A stretch of DNA of 64,000 nucleotides from Spinacia oleracea (taxonomy: Eukaryota; Streptophyta; Magnoliopsida; Caryophyllales; Amaranthaceae), in the NCBI RefSeq assembly GCF_020520425.1, contig NC_079491.1, positions 97,371,152 through 97,435,151 on the forward strand. Reading direction: 5' to 3'. Below the pieces are notes generated by a model that did not search any database, was not told the origin of the DNA, and was given only the letters and a program-made list of their open reading frames with translations. Below are positions 1 to 11,591 of this stretch, piece after piece. The position numbers and the translations under genes are program-made. Numbering within the stretch: the first letter of the stretch is position 1; each line of letters begins with the position of its first letter.

Positions 1-633
1 CAGGGGATGGACGTAAACTCGTAAGCTACCGAGGGTAGGGATAATCGTCTTTGTGAAACAAAAAAGCCGCCGCCCCAGCAGGCGGGTGGTTCCTCTGTCG
101 TCACTGGGAGCTCTGGCGAGGAGACCTTAGGATAAGTTCTAAAATAAAACAAACGGGAGGAGAGGTATGAAGTGACTCGACTGTAAGGAGAGGATCGACC
201 CGTTCAGTCAAATTCCGAAGAAAGACTGTTGGCAGGAGGTGGAGACATTTCTGCGACCCCCTTCAAAAAAAAGGAAATGCGGCAGGGTAGAGCTCCGCGG
301 AGTATCGAGAATAGCGTAAGGTCCTGCTTTAGATTCAGATAAAAAAAGAGTTCTAAACCTTTCACAAGTGCTGCGTACAAGTTCCGGCCAGAATGATTGG
401 GAAAGATAAACCAAATTGGAATTTGAACCGCTCACAACACAGTAGTAGTAGCGTAAAGGCCGTAAGTCGGGGAGCGGCCATAACAAAATGACTTTCACAT
501 CTCTCTCTAGAGATCCATAGATATCTAGAGAGAGAGATCCGCCTGCGTGAGCAACCCGACGGTGCGTTACATTGCTCTACAGGCCGCACTCCATCTTTCT
601 TCCAACGACTTTCTTTTTTATTTGGAAGACGGC

Positions 634-753
634 CCAAAAGCTTCGCTTTAGCTATAAAACAAGCAAGGGCTTTAGCGAGTTGCGCTAACGCGCTTGGTCC
701 GAAAGCTTCGCTTAAGCTCAAAAGCTCGAAGAGCTTTAGCGAGTCAACTACCT
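634..753. repeat. Palindromic repeat cluster in nad4 intron 1
   Basis: A compound cluster: a CCAAAAGCTTCGCTTTAGC copy, a CGAAAGCTTCGCTTAAGC copy and a GCTCGAAGAGCTTTAGCGA copy ending GTCAACTACC. Confidence 0.7.
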
Positions 754-996
754 TACGTTCGGTTCGAAAGGCATGGTTTGAGTATGTCTCAAAATGGGGC
801 CCCCTCACTAGTCCAGCTAGCTAGTGAGCGGTTCTTTCGGGCGGGAAGCAGGCCGGGCCCTACGCGCGGCATCCCCCGCAACACAAGCAGCATTGTTCGC
901 CACTACCCGACAAGCAAAAGATTCGAGAGTCCAGGCTGAAAATACATGCATAGATAGTGGTCTAATGACAAGGGCCGACGACGGAAGCTCGGGACG

Positions 997-1030
997 GAGC
1001 CGTATGATGCGGAAGTATCACGTACGGTTC
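997..1030 (+). other. Group II intron domain V (nad4 intron 1)
   Basis: A 34-nt hairpin begins GAGCCGTATG and ends CGTACGGTTC, the characteristic domain V form. It lies about 90 nt before the exon 2 junction, as expected for domain V followed by domain VI. Confidence 0.8.
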
Positions 1031-1122
1031 CCTGAGAAGGGAGTGGCTACCTACTGGAGCTTCGACCAACCACTACCGGTCAATTCCGCTTTGGGGCTAC
1101 CCCTTACTCTACCATTATTATA

Positions 1123-2042
1123 GGGGTATGGGGTTCGAGACAAAGAAAGATCAAGGCAGCATATCAGTTTTTCCTTTATACTTTACTTGGATCTGTTTTT
1201 ATGCTATTAGCTATTCTGTGATCTTCTCCAAACAGGAACTACCGATTTACAAATATTATTAACCACAGAATTTAGTGAGCGGCGCCAAATCTTTTTATGG
1301 ATTGCTTTTTTTCGCCTCTTTCGCTGTCAAAGTTCCTATGGTACCAGTTCATATTTGGTTACCCGAAGCTCATGTAGAGGCACCCACGGCAGGATCCGTT
1401 ATCTTGGCAGGAATTCTTTTAAAATGGTAACTTACGGGTTTTTTAAGATTTTCAATACCCATGTTTCCTGAAGCGACACTTTGTTTCACTCCTTTCATTT
1501 ATACTCTAAGCGTGATGCTATAATATATACTTCCTTGACCACTTTAAGACAGATCGATCTTAAGAAGATCATTGCTTACTCCTCAGTAGCCCATATGAAT
1601 TTTGTGACTATTGGTATGTTTAGTCTGAACATACAGGAATTGGAGGTAGCATTCTACGATGTAAGTCATGGACTGGTTTCTTCAGCCCTTTTTCTATGTG
1701 TTGGTGTTCTATATGACCGACATAAGACTCGACTTGTTAGATATTACGGAGGTTTAGTGAGCACCATGCCGAATTTCTCTACCATTTTCTTCTTTTTTCA
1801 CTTTAGCCAATATGAGTTACCTGGTACTAGCAGCTTATCGGGGAATTTCTCATCTTAGTAGGAGCTTTCCAAAGAAATAGCTTAGTAGCCACATTAGCAG
1901 CGCTTGGGATGATTTTAGGCGCGGCCTATTCCCTTTGGCTATATAATCGTGTGGTTTCTGAAAATTTAAAACCCGACTTCCTCCATAAATTCTCCGATCC
2001 AATGGCAGAGAAGTTTTCATATTTATACCCTTTCTTGTTGGA
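1123..2042 (+). pseudogene. nad4: nad4 exons 2 and 3, fused, with frameshifts
   Basis: Conceptual translation in shifting frames follows NADH dehydrogenase subunit 4 of complex I, an inner-membrane proton-pumping subunit. Recognisable stretches include [74 protein letters not shown] and LVATLAALGMILGAAYSLW. Small deletions near 1218-1228 create an early stop, a further shift lies near 1425, and others fall around 1640-1660 and 1800-1850. No intron separates exon 2 from exon 3, although most angiosperms carry a group II intron there. That intron loss is known from sugar beet nad4, so it was probably inherited from the mitochondrial donor rather than produced during transfer. Net length is a little shorter than the two exons combined. 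It is a dead nuclear copy. Confidence 0.9.
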
Positions 2043-4537
2043 GGGGCGACCGCCCGTTAAACTACCAAAGAAAAAAAAAGGGTAAACCAATGTGATCATG
2101 ACATTGTAGGTGCTTGCGATGGGACGGATGTGACTTCCCTCAGTGGTTTGGGTGGCATAGCCCGTTGCGGAAGTCCCCCCCCCCCCCCCTTTTTTTTGAT
2201 CCATTCTTTAGTCTTTAGGGACCCAAAGCTTGACTTTTCAAATAAGGCTCGCGCAGGGGCGCTCACGTTTTTTGGCTGAGCCGTATCTTGTTGGGTGAGA
2301 CCGAGAGAAAGAAATGACAGAGGTTACCCTCGTAATGGCATTTCTCGACCGTGTCTTCGAGGGACAGTTGAACGAGCGACTCATGAATGCTGCCAGATCG
2401 AACGAGCCATAATTCGAACGCTTTCGGTCTGTTTTTTGAGCAAGAATCACAGTGTTACCTTACCTTCACCAAGATACAGACTCCAAGTTCTTATGGCAGA
2501 GCACGAGGAGATTTTTCATCAATATGATGATGAGAATAGAAACCAGAAGCACGACCGGAGTCTTCGTGGTCCAAGATAAGAAAACCATCAATAAGAGTAA
2601 CGTAAGCATGAGACTTTTTGGTAGTACCGGTGAACCATATGGTCGCGGCGATAGAATCTGGGACGGAGGACTCGTAGTATCTCTCTAGATCTTGCAAAAG
2701 CGAAAGACCCCTTAACTTTGAATGGAGGCTGACTGCTGAGCCCACTCAGGCCTCGAAGGGCAAGCCCCCGTGGTTGCGAGCTGGAGCTGCCATTGCTTAT
2801 GGCTAGAGCAATGGGAGGGGCCCCCCGCAGAGAGAACAGTAAGGATAACGAGCGCTCCGCCCGCTTGGCGGGCGGCAGGAGCTGCAGGCAAGTGCTTGGT
2901 AGGCTAATAGCCCAGTGAACCGGGAAGAGCACTCGACGAAAGGAGGACACACTAAGCAAGTACGAGAAATTGGCCCTGCTCCGCTTTCTTAAAAGCAAGG
3001 TGACCCCTGTTAAGGAGGTCAAACCAAGGACTTATGGAAGTCGGGGCTCGTCCCTGGTCAATATTGGATCAAACAATAGGAGGCCGTAGCGCTGACCTCT
3101 TTTTTTATTGATTCAATAGGGGAAAAGATCGTACAGTTCCCTACCGAGACAACAGAAACTCTCAACGGATCTTCTGCGCGCTGGGCATACTTCTTCCGTG
3201 CGTCTTTCTCGTGGCGGAAACAGAACAACAGGGAAAGACCCGGCCGACCTGCCCAGGTCGCCTTGGCGAGCTTTATTTAAGAGAGACTGGGGAGTCAAAA
3301 GACTTCCGTTTCCGTTCTTGGTTTGCTCTTCGCCTCTCGCTCTTTTTCGTAGTTGGGAAGAGGGCAGGAGTCTAAATCAATGGACATTAATGAACCATCA
3401 TTGATGGACGTTGCACATGACACGATCAATTCGACTCAAGGTCCTTCGCTAATAGAAGTTTCTTACTCTCCTAGTAGCGAAGGAAAAGGGTGGGGCTCTT
3501 TTTTCGTAGTAATAGTGGGCGGGTCTCATGAGATCTATGCCGACCGCAAAAAGAAAACGAGGGTCGAAGGACCATACGATTGATTAAGGGGCATAGCGCG
3601 CCCTCGACTGGCGCCATTCCCCGACCTAGCAGCAGACGGCGGGCCGTGCCTGAATTCAGACCAGACTTTTCTTTGTTTGAGCTGTTCCCACGCACGCAGA
3701 ACGGAAGATCTCAGTTGTCCTGGACTGTGGACAAGTACGTAGGGCCCCTCGTTGAACAGAACTATTACCTGCCTCTACGGAAGAAGTTTACTTTGTACCG
3801 TCCGGAGGTCATATAGATCGGAACCCGGAGCGATAAGAACGAAAGCCCTACCCACAGCTACAACTAATGGCACTTCAAAAGGCTTAGATTTTCAGGTAAT
3901 TCCTATTTGCTTACTTGATAGAGTAAGGGCGCTACTGAAAGCTTTTTTTAGGTCGTGTAAGCCTCGAATTTGGTATTTCGGTAGAGCGAGCAGCCCTTAA
4001 AAAAAAAAGGATTTATAGTACCTTCCAAAAGCATAGCTTTAGCTATTACAACCGAAAGCTTTGCTTAAGCTCAACTTCGAGCTTTAGGTTGTTTACATGC
4101 TTAAGATTCGCTTTAGCGATTACATCGGAAGGAAAGGCGTTCGCATTCCCAATCCGGTAGGGCCGGGCAGCTTTAGCTTGGCGAATCGCATCCCCGCGCA
4201 ACAACATCGCTCTTGACCGTTCTCGCTCAGTCTTTGCAACGGCTGGGAAGGCAGTCGTAGAAGCGAAGCCTATCGCCCCCGCCGACCATCAACCATTCTC
4301 AAAAATTGGATGGAATGGCCCGCCCCACCCAAGAGCGCTTATGTCATATGGGAACTCATGGCTGGAAACAATCCTTATGGTTTTGATATCCGGTAGGAAT
4401 AATAAGAATCAAAGTCCAGGTTGGTTGGTGAGCCTAGTGATAAGAAACTATCTAGCTTGGTTCGGAGAGCACTTGTTGGGTAAAAGATTTTTTTTTGCTA
4501 GATGTTATGGCCTAAATGCTGAACTATTGACTCTACT
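2043..4537 (+). pseudogene. nad4: nad4 intron 3 (group II intron relic)
   Basis: The roughly 2.5 kb between nad4 exon 3 and exon 4 corresponds to the last nad4 intron. It has no credible reading frame. It contains a homopolymer tract near 2176-2197 (a C run followed by a T run), a compound palindromic repeat cluster at 4025-4126 and GC-rich stretches typical of plant mitochondrial introns. Its presence shows that the copy came from DNA, not from a fully spliced transcript. I could not place domain V with certainty. Confidence 0.65.
4025..4126. repeat. Palindromic repeat cluster in nad4 intron 3
   Basis: This compound cluster starts CCAAAAGCATAGCTTTAGC, continues with a TTCGAGCTTTAGGTTGTTTA variant, and ends with a TTCGCTTTAGCGATTACA copy. 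Confidence 0.7.
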
Positions 4538-4626
4538 TGTTTGGATGGGTGTTCACCCCCAAAGTGTTCCCGGACCGCATGCATACATCCGTAAGTAACT
4601 TAGTGCAACATGGAAAATTTCATTGA
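4538..4626 (+). pseudogene. nad4: nad4 exon 4 (C-terminal exon)
   Basis: The 89 bp match the last nad4 exon in length and encode the terminal segment ending HTSVSNLVQHGKFH followed by TGA at 4624-4626. One extra C in the C run near 4555-4560 breaks the frame between WMGVHP and the rest. It is colinear and on the same strand as the exon 2/3 block 2.5 kb upstream, so nad4 entered the nucleus as a contiguous genomic segment. Confidence 0.88.
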
Positions 4627-5566
4627 GAGGAATCAACAAAGAAAAGAAAAAAGGGTAAATTAATGTGTATTTGAAAGATTGTCCTCGGGCTGAAGAGTGT
4701 CCCCATGAGTTCGTTCAGGTGTATACACAGGCCTGTGGTCTTCTTTTATATTCTGTCGGGAGTTAAGACTGCTCCACCTAAGTAGAACTAAAACGAAGAA
4801 AAAAAGGGGGGGCCAGAAGCTTAGCTTCCGGTAGCTTGCTTACTCTCCTAGTTAGAAGAGGGCTCTTTGAAAAATTCTTTAGATCTGGATAGAGTCTCAC
4901 TCAATAAAGAGAGTTGTCAATTTAGAAGATCATGATAGAGTCCCCTTTACTTGATATTCTATTAGTAGCTAGCGCGCTACAACTAGCATAGCAGCCCGCG
5001 GAAAAGGCAATAGAGCCCCTACTCTTAAGTTGGAACAAGAAGCAACGGATTGAGCGCATCTTTGCCCTTTCTATTAGTAAGGTTTTCAAACAAAAGGCGA
5101 AACTTGATTGAGTTGGTAGTCTAACAGCTACCCGCCTTTAGCTGGCTGAAACGTGCTTCACCTTAAGAGAGAGACTTTTTCTTGCTGATCGGTTCATTGG
5201 CAACGACAGATAGGCGCGATCAAAACATTGCTAATATGAGACCACCCTCTACTGGAGGGATCAGTTTGATCGGGGCTCAAATCAGACTTCGCCGAGGAAT
5301 GAGAAACTTAGGACCTCCGTACGTAAATTTGCTAATCGAACCAATGCGCATTACCTTTATTTCTCCCAACATCATTCTCAAACAAAGTAGGGATTGAGTG
5401 GGTTCTTTCTATCTCCCGGAGGAGGGAGGGGATAGTCTGTGTTTGGTTTTGGGATCAAAAGATGGTTGCTGAAAAAGCTAACAGGGAATGGCCAGCCGCA
5501 GCAATGGAAGGTTGCCCAACCGCGTATATGTTCGAAAAAGTCATATGTTTCATTCCATTACCCATT

Positions 5567-5710
5567 CCAAAAGCTTCGCTTTAGCTACTAAACAAGCAAA
5601 GCCTGAGGTAAGAAGTCGCTTAAGCGAAGCTTTCGGTAGTTGACTCGCTAAAGCTCTTCGAGCTTTTGAGCTTAAGCGATCGGAATGTAATCGCTTATTA
5701 GAAGCTTTTG
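5567..5710. repeat. Large compound palindromic repeat cluster
   Basis: Four or five repeat units in both orientations are packed into about 145 bp: CCAAAAGCTTCGCTTTAGC, GAAGTCGCTTAAGCGAAGC, a GCTCTTCGAGCTTTTGAGC hairpin, and a CGCTTATTAGAAGCTTTTG end. Confidence 0.7.
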
Positions 5711-6794
5711 TTAACAGTGGAAATGAGCCTATCCCTATTAGACCACTCCTGACCCTCTGGAGGAAAGAAAGAATTTGAACAAGACCATCACTAAACCATA
5801 TTGACTATCTGAAAGCCTACCTTCCAAAGATAATCATCTCTGTCTACAATTGGTTCACATTCCTTCCCTGCTAACCGTGAACAGAATGCAGAGTTGGGTA
5901 CTCAGGAGTTTCTAGTTAAAAGACTACTTTCTTAGACAGTAATATGTATATATTTCTATCTATAGGACTAACGAACTCTTTCCATCTTCAGGTTAAGAAA
6001 GAAGTTAGCGGAAGAAGTCACTTCATCGCTTTAGGACTAGGCAGGCCGTTTCTATTAGGTTTGATGGGTACTAAATAGCGAGTAAACCCATCTATCTAGA
6101 ATAGGAGTTAACCGGCCTTTTTACAGTAAAAAAGAAAGAATAAAGACTTGTATTGTAGGAAATTGAATTGCCAGTTGGTTTTTTTCCTACCAAGAAATGG
6201 GAGTTTTAGGCATACGAAGGACTCTTACTATATTTTCATTGATCGTAGCTAATTAGGCGGCTACAACCGAAGAAGCAGAAGAAGTAGCTGCTACCGCTCC
6301 GTGGGCTTCTTCTTTTTTCTGAGTCTGCTCGAAAGGTAACTCGAGAGTAGAAAGAACTCGAATAGAGTATGACAGAACCAATAGCTTTGAGCTTTCACTT
6401 CAGCTCTTGTTCACAATCCAGCTGCTATTGAATCAGCGTAAGGAGATGCCGATGAGGGTACAATAGAAAAAAGAATGAGCTTTTGTTCAGAGCTTGAATA
6501 AGAATTTCCGTAACTCCAGGATTCCTATGGTAGGGCATCCAGGACCGGTGAGAAGTTCGGCTAAGCCGGAAAGATGGATCGAGTTTCCCCTAGAGATTTA
6601 CTTTAGGACTGAAAGAAGCCGGTAGCAAAGGAAATGGCAGCAGTGCTTTCTATAACATAACCGGTTTTAGGTCTTCGTTGATCACTTCTGCTTAATTAAA
6701 GAACTTCTCTATCTTGCTTTCTAGGTTTCGAAAGATAATAGTAAGTTCTTGTGAATGACTCCGATGCTATTTCTATTTAATAAGAGTTGGAGGA

Positions 6795-6822
6795 TATGAA
6801 GTCGCTAAAGCGAAGCTTTTGG
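6795..6822 (-). repeat. Single palindromic repeat copy
   Basis: TATGAAGTCGCTAAAGCGAA followed by GCTTTTGG: a single copy in the minus orientation. Confidence 0.65.
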
Positions 6823-7695
6823 ACAGGTATAATTGAACAAATTAGTCGGCCTTATTGTCACGACGCCTGATTATCTTACGATGAAAAGCAGGTATATTCC
6901 AGGGTAAACCACAACGAGTAAGCGAGATAGGGTGAGGTAAATTAAAGCCTCAGACCGGTCAAAAGAGCCTCTGTAATACCTCATCAGACAGGTAGCGGAA
7001 GCAGAATATAAAGACCGGCGTTCCTCCACCCAGCCCTACGTCTAAACTCATAATGCAGGGGGTATTTTAGCTACACCCATTCCCAGATTCTATTTCATAG
7101 ATAGAAAGAAAGGAGAGCTCAGATAGAGCTGCAATTCCAGGTTCTGAGGGTCAAAAAGCCAAAACGCTTCTACTACTTCGTTGAGACTACTCTTAGTATC
7201 AAATTTCCTCAATGCTTCTGGTTCATCAACCAATTGCTGCCCATAAAAGAGACTTGTCGTAGATAAGCTCTGCTTTTTAGTCAAAGACTAAGTAAAAAAT
7301 TATGAGTGAGAAGGTTCCACTCGGAAAGGCCTTAGAGTCTAAACTAATACTATCACTTAAATTACTTAATCGAATTGGCACAGCTCCTCCAGTCTCAGAT
7401 CCCATTGCTTTCGATCAGTCGCTCCTTGATAGACTTTTAAAGTGCTTTATCTCGTGAAATCAATAATAGTTCTTAAAGGTAGTTTACTTGCTTACTCTCT
7501 TGAGAGTAAGGGAGTTTTTACTTACTTACTTGTTAGAGTAAAGGGAATCCGCTCATAAGTCGAAGACTAGATCCGCTTTTTTTGACTATGTATACTCCCC
7601 GGATCAGTCGGTAGATCTTAGACCTTCTCAAAAAAGGAAAGGTGTGAAAGCGGTTAAGAATTCTTTCTATTCTAATAGAGAAAATCAGTCCTTAA

Positions 7696-7719
7696 TCTTC
7701 GCTTAAGCGATTACATACG
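7696..7719 (+). repeat. Partial palindromic repeat copy
   Basis: CTTCGCTTAAGCGATTACAT, lacking the CCAAAAG head. Confidence 0.55.
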
Positions 7720-7959
7720 TTCATACCGGGTCTAGGCCTTTCTTTGTATAGTTCCTATCAGAATCAGAGCTACTCTTTCTTTGCTATTGCTTCTGTTGAA
7801 TGGTTTGGGGGCGAGTACAGTCTCTTGATCCTCTATCCCTGCCCGAATTGGGAATTTAGCTACGAGAAGAACTCATCATCATCTCCTTTGATCCCGCTCG
7901 AGTGGGAATATAGGAAAGGTGAATACCCCGATGATACCATTCTTGAATCTTGAACCCGA

Positions 7960-7989
7960 CCAAAAGCTTCGCTTAAGCGACGTAGTACC
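7960..7989 (+). repeat. Single palindromic repeat copy
   Basis: CCAAAAGCTTCGCTTAAGCG followed by ACGTAGTACC: a full-length plus-orientation unit with a small tail variant. Confidence 0.65.
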
Positions 7990-8144
7990 TTTTCTGCGTC
8001 ATCGTCTTCTGGAGCGCCAGGCTCGGCTAGCCTGCGTGGATCCGAGGGGCCGTCGGCACCAATCCGTTGCCCGGGCCGCTCCATAAAAAATCTAGCTCAT
8101 CTATGGAAAAGCCATAAAAAAGTACTACCTAAAAAAATGAGGAG

Positions 8145-8196
8145 ATGTAATAGCTAAAGCTATGCTTTTGGAGATTCGCTAAAGCGAAGCTTTTGG
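8145..8196 (-). repeat. Tandem pair of palindromic repeat variants
   Basis: An AATAGCTAAAGCTATGC variant is followed directly by a TTCGCTAAAGCGAAGC variant, both in minus orientation and each ending CTTTTGGA. Confidence 0.65.
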
Positions 8197-9046
8197 AAGA
8201 GATTTAGGCAACTTACGAGTCTTAACTGACCTACCGGACAGGTACCACTTATCTGGCAGCTAAAAACTTGCCGGTTTCCAAGCGCAACTCGATTCTACTT
8301 TAACACAAGGGCCGGTGTCCATCATTTCAAGTGGCATCTCTGTTTGCGCACATTGGAGAAAGTGCTCCGCTAGTGAAATCGGTCCATTGACTCCTACAAT
8401 TGTTTCACCAAGGCCGAGCACTCTTCTCGATCCAATCCAATTTGTGGGTGCACTCTCGCCCTTAAGTGGTTGAAACCTCTATGTGGAAAAGTTTCTTATT
8501 TCGAAATGAATGGCATTCTAGAAGCTCTCACTCAAACAAGGACTTCCTATACTGTACTAACAACAGAGTCAGTGGAAGTAAACAACCTCCTACTGACGTT
8601 CCCCTAGCGGGTGAACTACCAATAGCGATTGAAGCTCCTTATGCCTGGTTCCGCTATCCCCTAAAAACGAAAGCAACTTAGCTACTAGTCCGAAAGCCAG
8701 AAGCCGAAGGCCAATGACACTAGCTAACCAACTGAGAGAGCTGCCCTAGATGAATTAGTTGCGGCAAGAGCGGCTAGCTAACTAGCTGATAGAGATGCCA
8801 TAGCTCCTTCTTCAGGAAGAGCTGCAAAAGCGAATACCACTACGTTAGCTGCCTCCTTTGCTGATAGAGCGGCAGAAGGCGGGTACGACGTTTCTGCTTA
8901 TATCCCGTTCCTCCTTGATATAGACGAATGCCCCTTCCTATAACAACCTGACGCACTGCAATGCCGGAGGGGCACCTCCGATTTCTGGTCCCCTTCGCGT
9001 AACTTTCATTCCTTAGTTTGAGCTTGCTTGCGAACTAAGAAGGAAC

Positions 9047-9071
9047 GAAGTCGCTTAAGCGAAGCTTTCGG
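9047..9071 (-). repeat. Single palindromic repeat copy
   Basis: GAAGTCGCTTAAGCGAAGC then TTTCGG, minus orientation. Confidence 0.6.
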
Positions 9072-9599
9072 TTGGTTAAGCTTATTTAGTTTAGGAGTGC
9101 CGGCTCCAGGATATTGAATATCTGGGACTGAGAGTGCCAGGCTGCGACCCATCTTTGCAAAGCAAGAGCGAGGCCAAGAAGCAGCAGCACTCGTACACTA
9201 GAAGGATTTGGGTATAGAGCTCCTTTCCTTCAAAAGCCTAGCATAGGGAAAGAGATTTCGCTTTGGCTTTGGTTCGCTTCACCGTGTGACTATGGTTCTG
9301 TGGTCTTGTTCAAATAGAATCACTTTGGGTGCTATCACATAGCCCTAAGCAGGGCAAGGAAGGTCTCTAATCGACAACAGAGAGATATGCCAATTAGCGG
9401 CACACTTACTATAAACCTCTTTTCGTTAATCATATAGTAAGACATAATTCTTATCTTAGTGACTCTTATCCAATCTCTTTAGGGAGAGAATGACTCATGG
9501 GTATGGGTCAAGAACAGTATGAAATTTCTTTTCACTCTTATTAGATGGGAGGAATAGCGTAGTTTGTTTCGTACCCGAGTTAAAGACATACCTTTCTTT

Positions 9600-9654
9600 C
9601 CAAAAGCTTCGCTTAAGCGAGTAAACAAAAGCTTCGCTTAAGCGACTACATACC
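9600..9654 (+). repeat. Tandem pair of palindromic repeats
   Basis: Two AAAAGCTTCGCTTAAGCGA cores are spaced 29 bp apart. The first is followed by GTAAAC and the second by CTACATACC. Confidence 0.7.
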
Positions 9655-10261
9655 TCTTTATAAAAAATTCCCAGTCTAGTTCGCCACAAGGGATGAAAGC
9701 AAGGAAGGCAGTTCCAAGAATGAAAGGGAGTTTTCACTTTGAACATATAGGGAAAATACTGGCTTGTACTTGATTCGTTGAAACAAAGAAATCGGTCAGT
9801 CGATGGCTTTCAACTAATCTCTTTCTTTGCCTACGGGATGTGCACATGAAGAACTCTTATCTAAGTAGTATGCTTTCTAGTTCAAGTAGCAATTCTCGTC
9901 TCTGCTTCTAAAGTAGGGGGCCTTTATCTCCTCCCTCCCGGCGCCCCCATTAGTTGATATACTAAATTCGAAAAGAATTCCAGGTCATTCAGATTTCAGG
10001 TTCGGGGTATAGGGAAGAAAGAGTCCGGTTTCAGAGGCTTGAACAACTGTGTAATCATGGATCATCAAGAAATTCCTAAATGCTTCTTTATACTGTCGCC
10101 ACGGAAAAGGTTCAGGTAGGGAGAACTCTTATATTCTCAAGTTTTATATAGTCTTTATGAAAATCCATCTCCACCTATGTTGTGTCCTTTCTCCCAAAGC
10201 ATTTCGCATCTGTTATTCTTGGTCTCTCCCTGTGAAGCAAAGTCGGACATAGAGTTGATAG

Positions 10262-10334
10262 GGAACCGTAGCCAAGTGGCTAAGGCATGAGTCTGCAAAA
10301 CTTCTATTCGTCGGTTCGAATCCGACCGGTTCCT
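10262..10334 (+). tRNA. trnC: tRNA-Cys(GCA), bacterial-type (trnC2-like)
   Basis: This 73-nt sequence folds as a full cloverleaf. Acceptor 5' GGAACCG pairs with 3' CGGTTCC, the discriminator base is T, and the D arm AGCCAAGTGGCTAAGG is present. The anticodon loop carries GCA in GTCTGCAAAAC. The T arm is GTCGG-TTCGAAT-CCGAC. The gene differs from both the native angiosperm mitochondrial and the plastid-type trnC. It matches my recollection of the unusual tRNA-Cys gene reported in sugar beet mitochondrial DNA, which is thought to come from a bacterium by horizontal transfer. I see no mismatch in its stems, so this nuclear copy is structurally intact. Transcription would need internal A and B boxes; a GGTTCGAAT B-box-like element is present. 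CCA is not encoded. Confidence 0.88.
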
Positions 10335-10349
10335 GCAGCGCCATTCTAT

Positions 10350-10451
10350 TTAGCGATTACATACCGAAAGCTTCGCTTTAGCTATTACAAACCTCAGCCC
10401 TTGCTTGGTTTAAAGCTAAAGCTATGCTTTTGAATAAAGCGAAGATTTTGG
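10350..10451. repeat. Palindromic repeat cluster beside tRNA-Cys
   Basis: The cluster begins about 15 bp after the tRNA. It holds a CGAAAGCTTCGCTTTAGC copy and an AAAGCTAAAGCTATGCTTTTG copy in opposite orientation. Confidence 0.65.
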
Positions 10452-11565
10452 AAAGAAATCTACCCCTTATTGTTAGCCTTCCTTATCCTTTTTTAGCTAA
10501 GGTTATGAAATAGCTTAGTGCACTAAGTAATTTCATTTCCTTACCCTCAGAGGTGAATCGTTTACGGGTTTAGGATAAAGCAATCTAGATAAGAAGACCC
10601 ACCCGACTGTAACCTTCGATCTCTTCTGGCATCTGATAGTTTCGGTATACATGGTTGGAACTCAACCCTACTCCCATTTAGTAGCTAGGCACTGCTATCT
10701 GTCGGAAAGTTCAGGCAAAACTACATCTTGTCCTTCCTATCAGGTAAGTAAAGAAGTCGCTCCACCGATCTATCGAACTTTCGCATGCAAGAAGGCAGCT
10801 GTCACTCGGAGGAGACGGGGAATGGAATGAACAAGTCAATTGGCAGAGAAGGTAATCTTGCTTCCGACAGCTCAAAGACAGAGGAAATTAGATCGAATCG
10901 ATCTTGGATGTGCATATTGAAGTAAGCAAAATTGCTTTACCTTAAGCTTTGGAGACGTTCTCAGCAACTCCAAGATAGATATGTGGGCAGGTAACTTACT
11001 GAGATGACCGAGAAGATCATACTCCGGCTGTGTGGCTACCTTTTGCGCTTGATCGGCAACCCTTTCTTCTTGGGTCAGGTCGTGCATAGATCCTTCCCGT
11101 CTTGGTGACAGGATTGATTTCGTGACCAGCTTTTGCCTATTAAAGATGCAATCGTAGCTTCCTTCGGTTCTGGAGGTTGCTTTCTTCGAACTATCGTAGT
11201 AGATCTTCTGGTATGTAATCTCTTATGCGAAGCTGTTGGGAGTGCTAATTTGCTTACTCGTCCCGAGTATGGGAGTAGGGGAGTCTTAGTCAAATTACCC
11301 GGGAGACTCTTATTAGCTCATATTGATTAGAGTTTCTATGCCGACGGTTCTATTTATAGCGTAGGATTTGACGATCGTAGTATGATTGATTCCCTCGAAA
11401 ATCCTGAGTCCCTCGCTAAAGACATGGTAGCCCCTCGCGCTTAAGACAAGAAAGTGAGGCGCTAAAGTCGGCCAAAGATGCAACAAAGCCAGCTCCTCTT
11501 TCTGTTTCGGCATAAGCTATTTAAGCTGGTTCGGATGAGGAAGTAAGGTCTGTTACGCAAGGAAC

Positions 11566-11591
11566 GTAGTCGCTTAAGCGAAGCTTTTGGT
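11566..11591 (-). repeat. Single palindromic repeat copy
   Basis: GTAGTCGCTTAAGCGAAGC then TTTTGG, minus orientation. Confidence 0.65.

Larger units (their letters stand above)
1..1122 (+). pseudogene. nad4: nad4 intron 1, 3' part (group II intron, NUMT)
   Basis: This is the downstream part of the first group II intron of mitochondrial nad4, identified because it runs straight into nad4 exon 2. A domain V hairpin is readable at 997-1030: GAGCCGTATG pairs with CGTACGGTTC across a short loop. A pairing tract that would form domain VI follows, then the exon junction near 1122. Exon 1 and the 5' part of the intron lie outside the window. A compound cluster of the dispersed palindromic repeat sits at 634-753. 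No reading frame here resembles a maturase; the short frames are not credible. Splicing in the nucleus is not expected. Confidence 0.75.
4627..10261. other. Mitochondrial intergenic DNA
   Basis: This is spacer between nad4 and the tRNA-Cys gene. Only short frames occur (for example 5182-5397, 7744-7953 and 8466-8681), none of which I recognise. Base composition and the many AAGCTTCGCTTAAGCG-type repeats resemble the rest of the NUMT. I see no transposon termini. Confidence 0.55.

Noticed and set aside
8466-8681. 71-codon ORF as a gene
   Set aside because: Short, with no motif, flanked by repeats and degenerate sequence on both strands.
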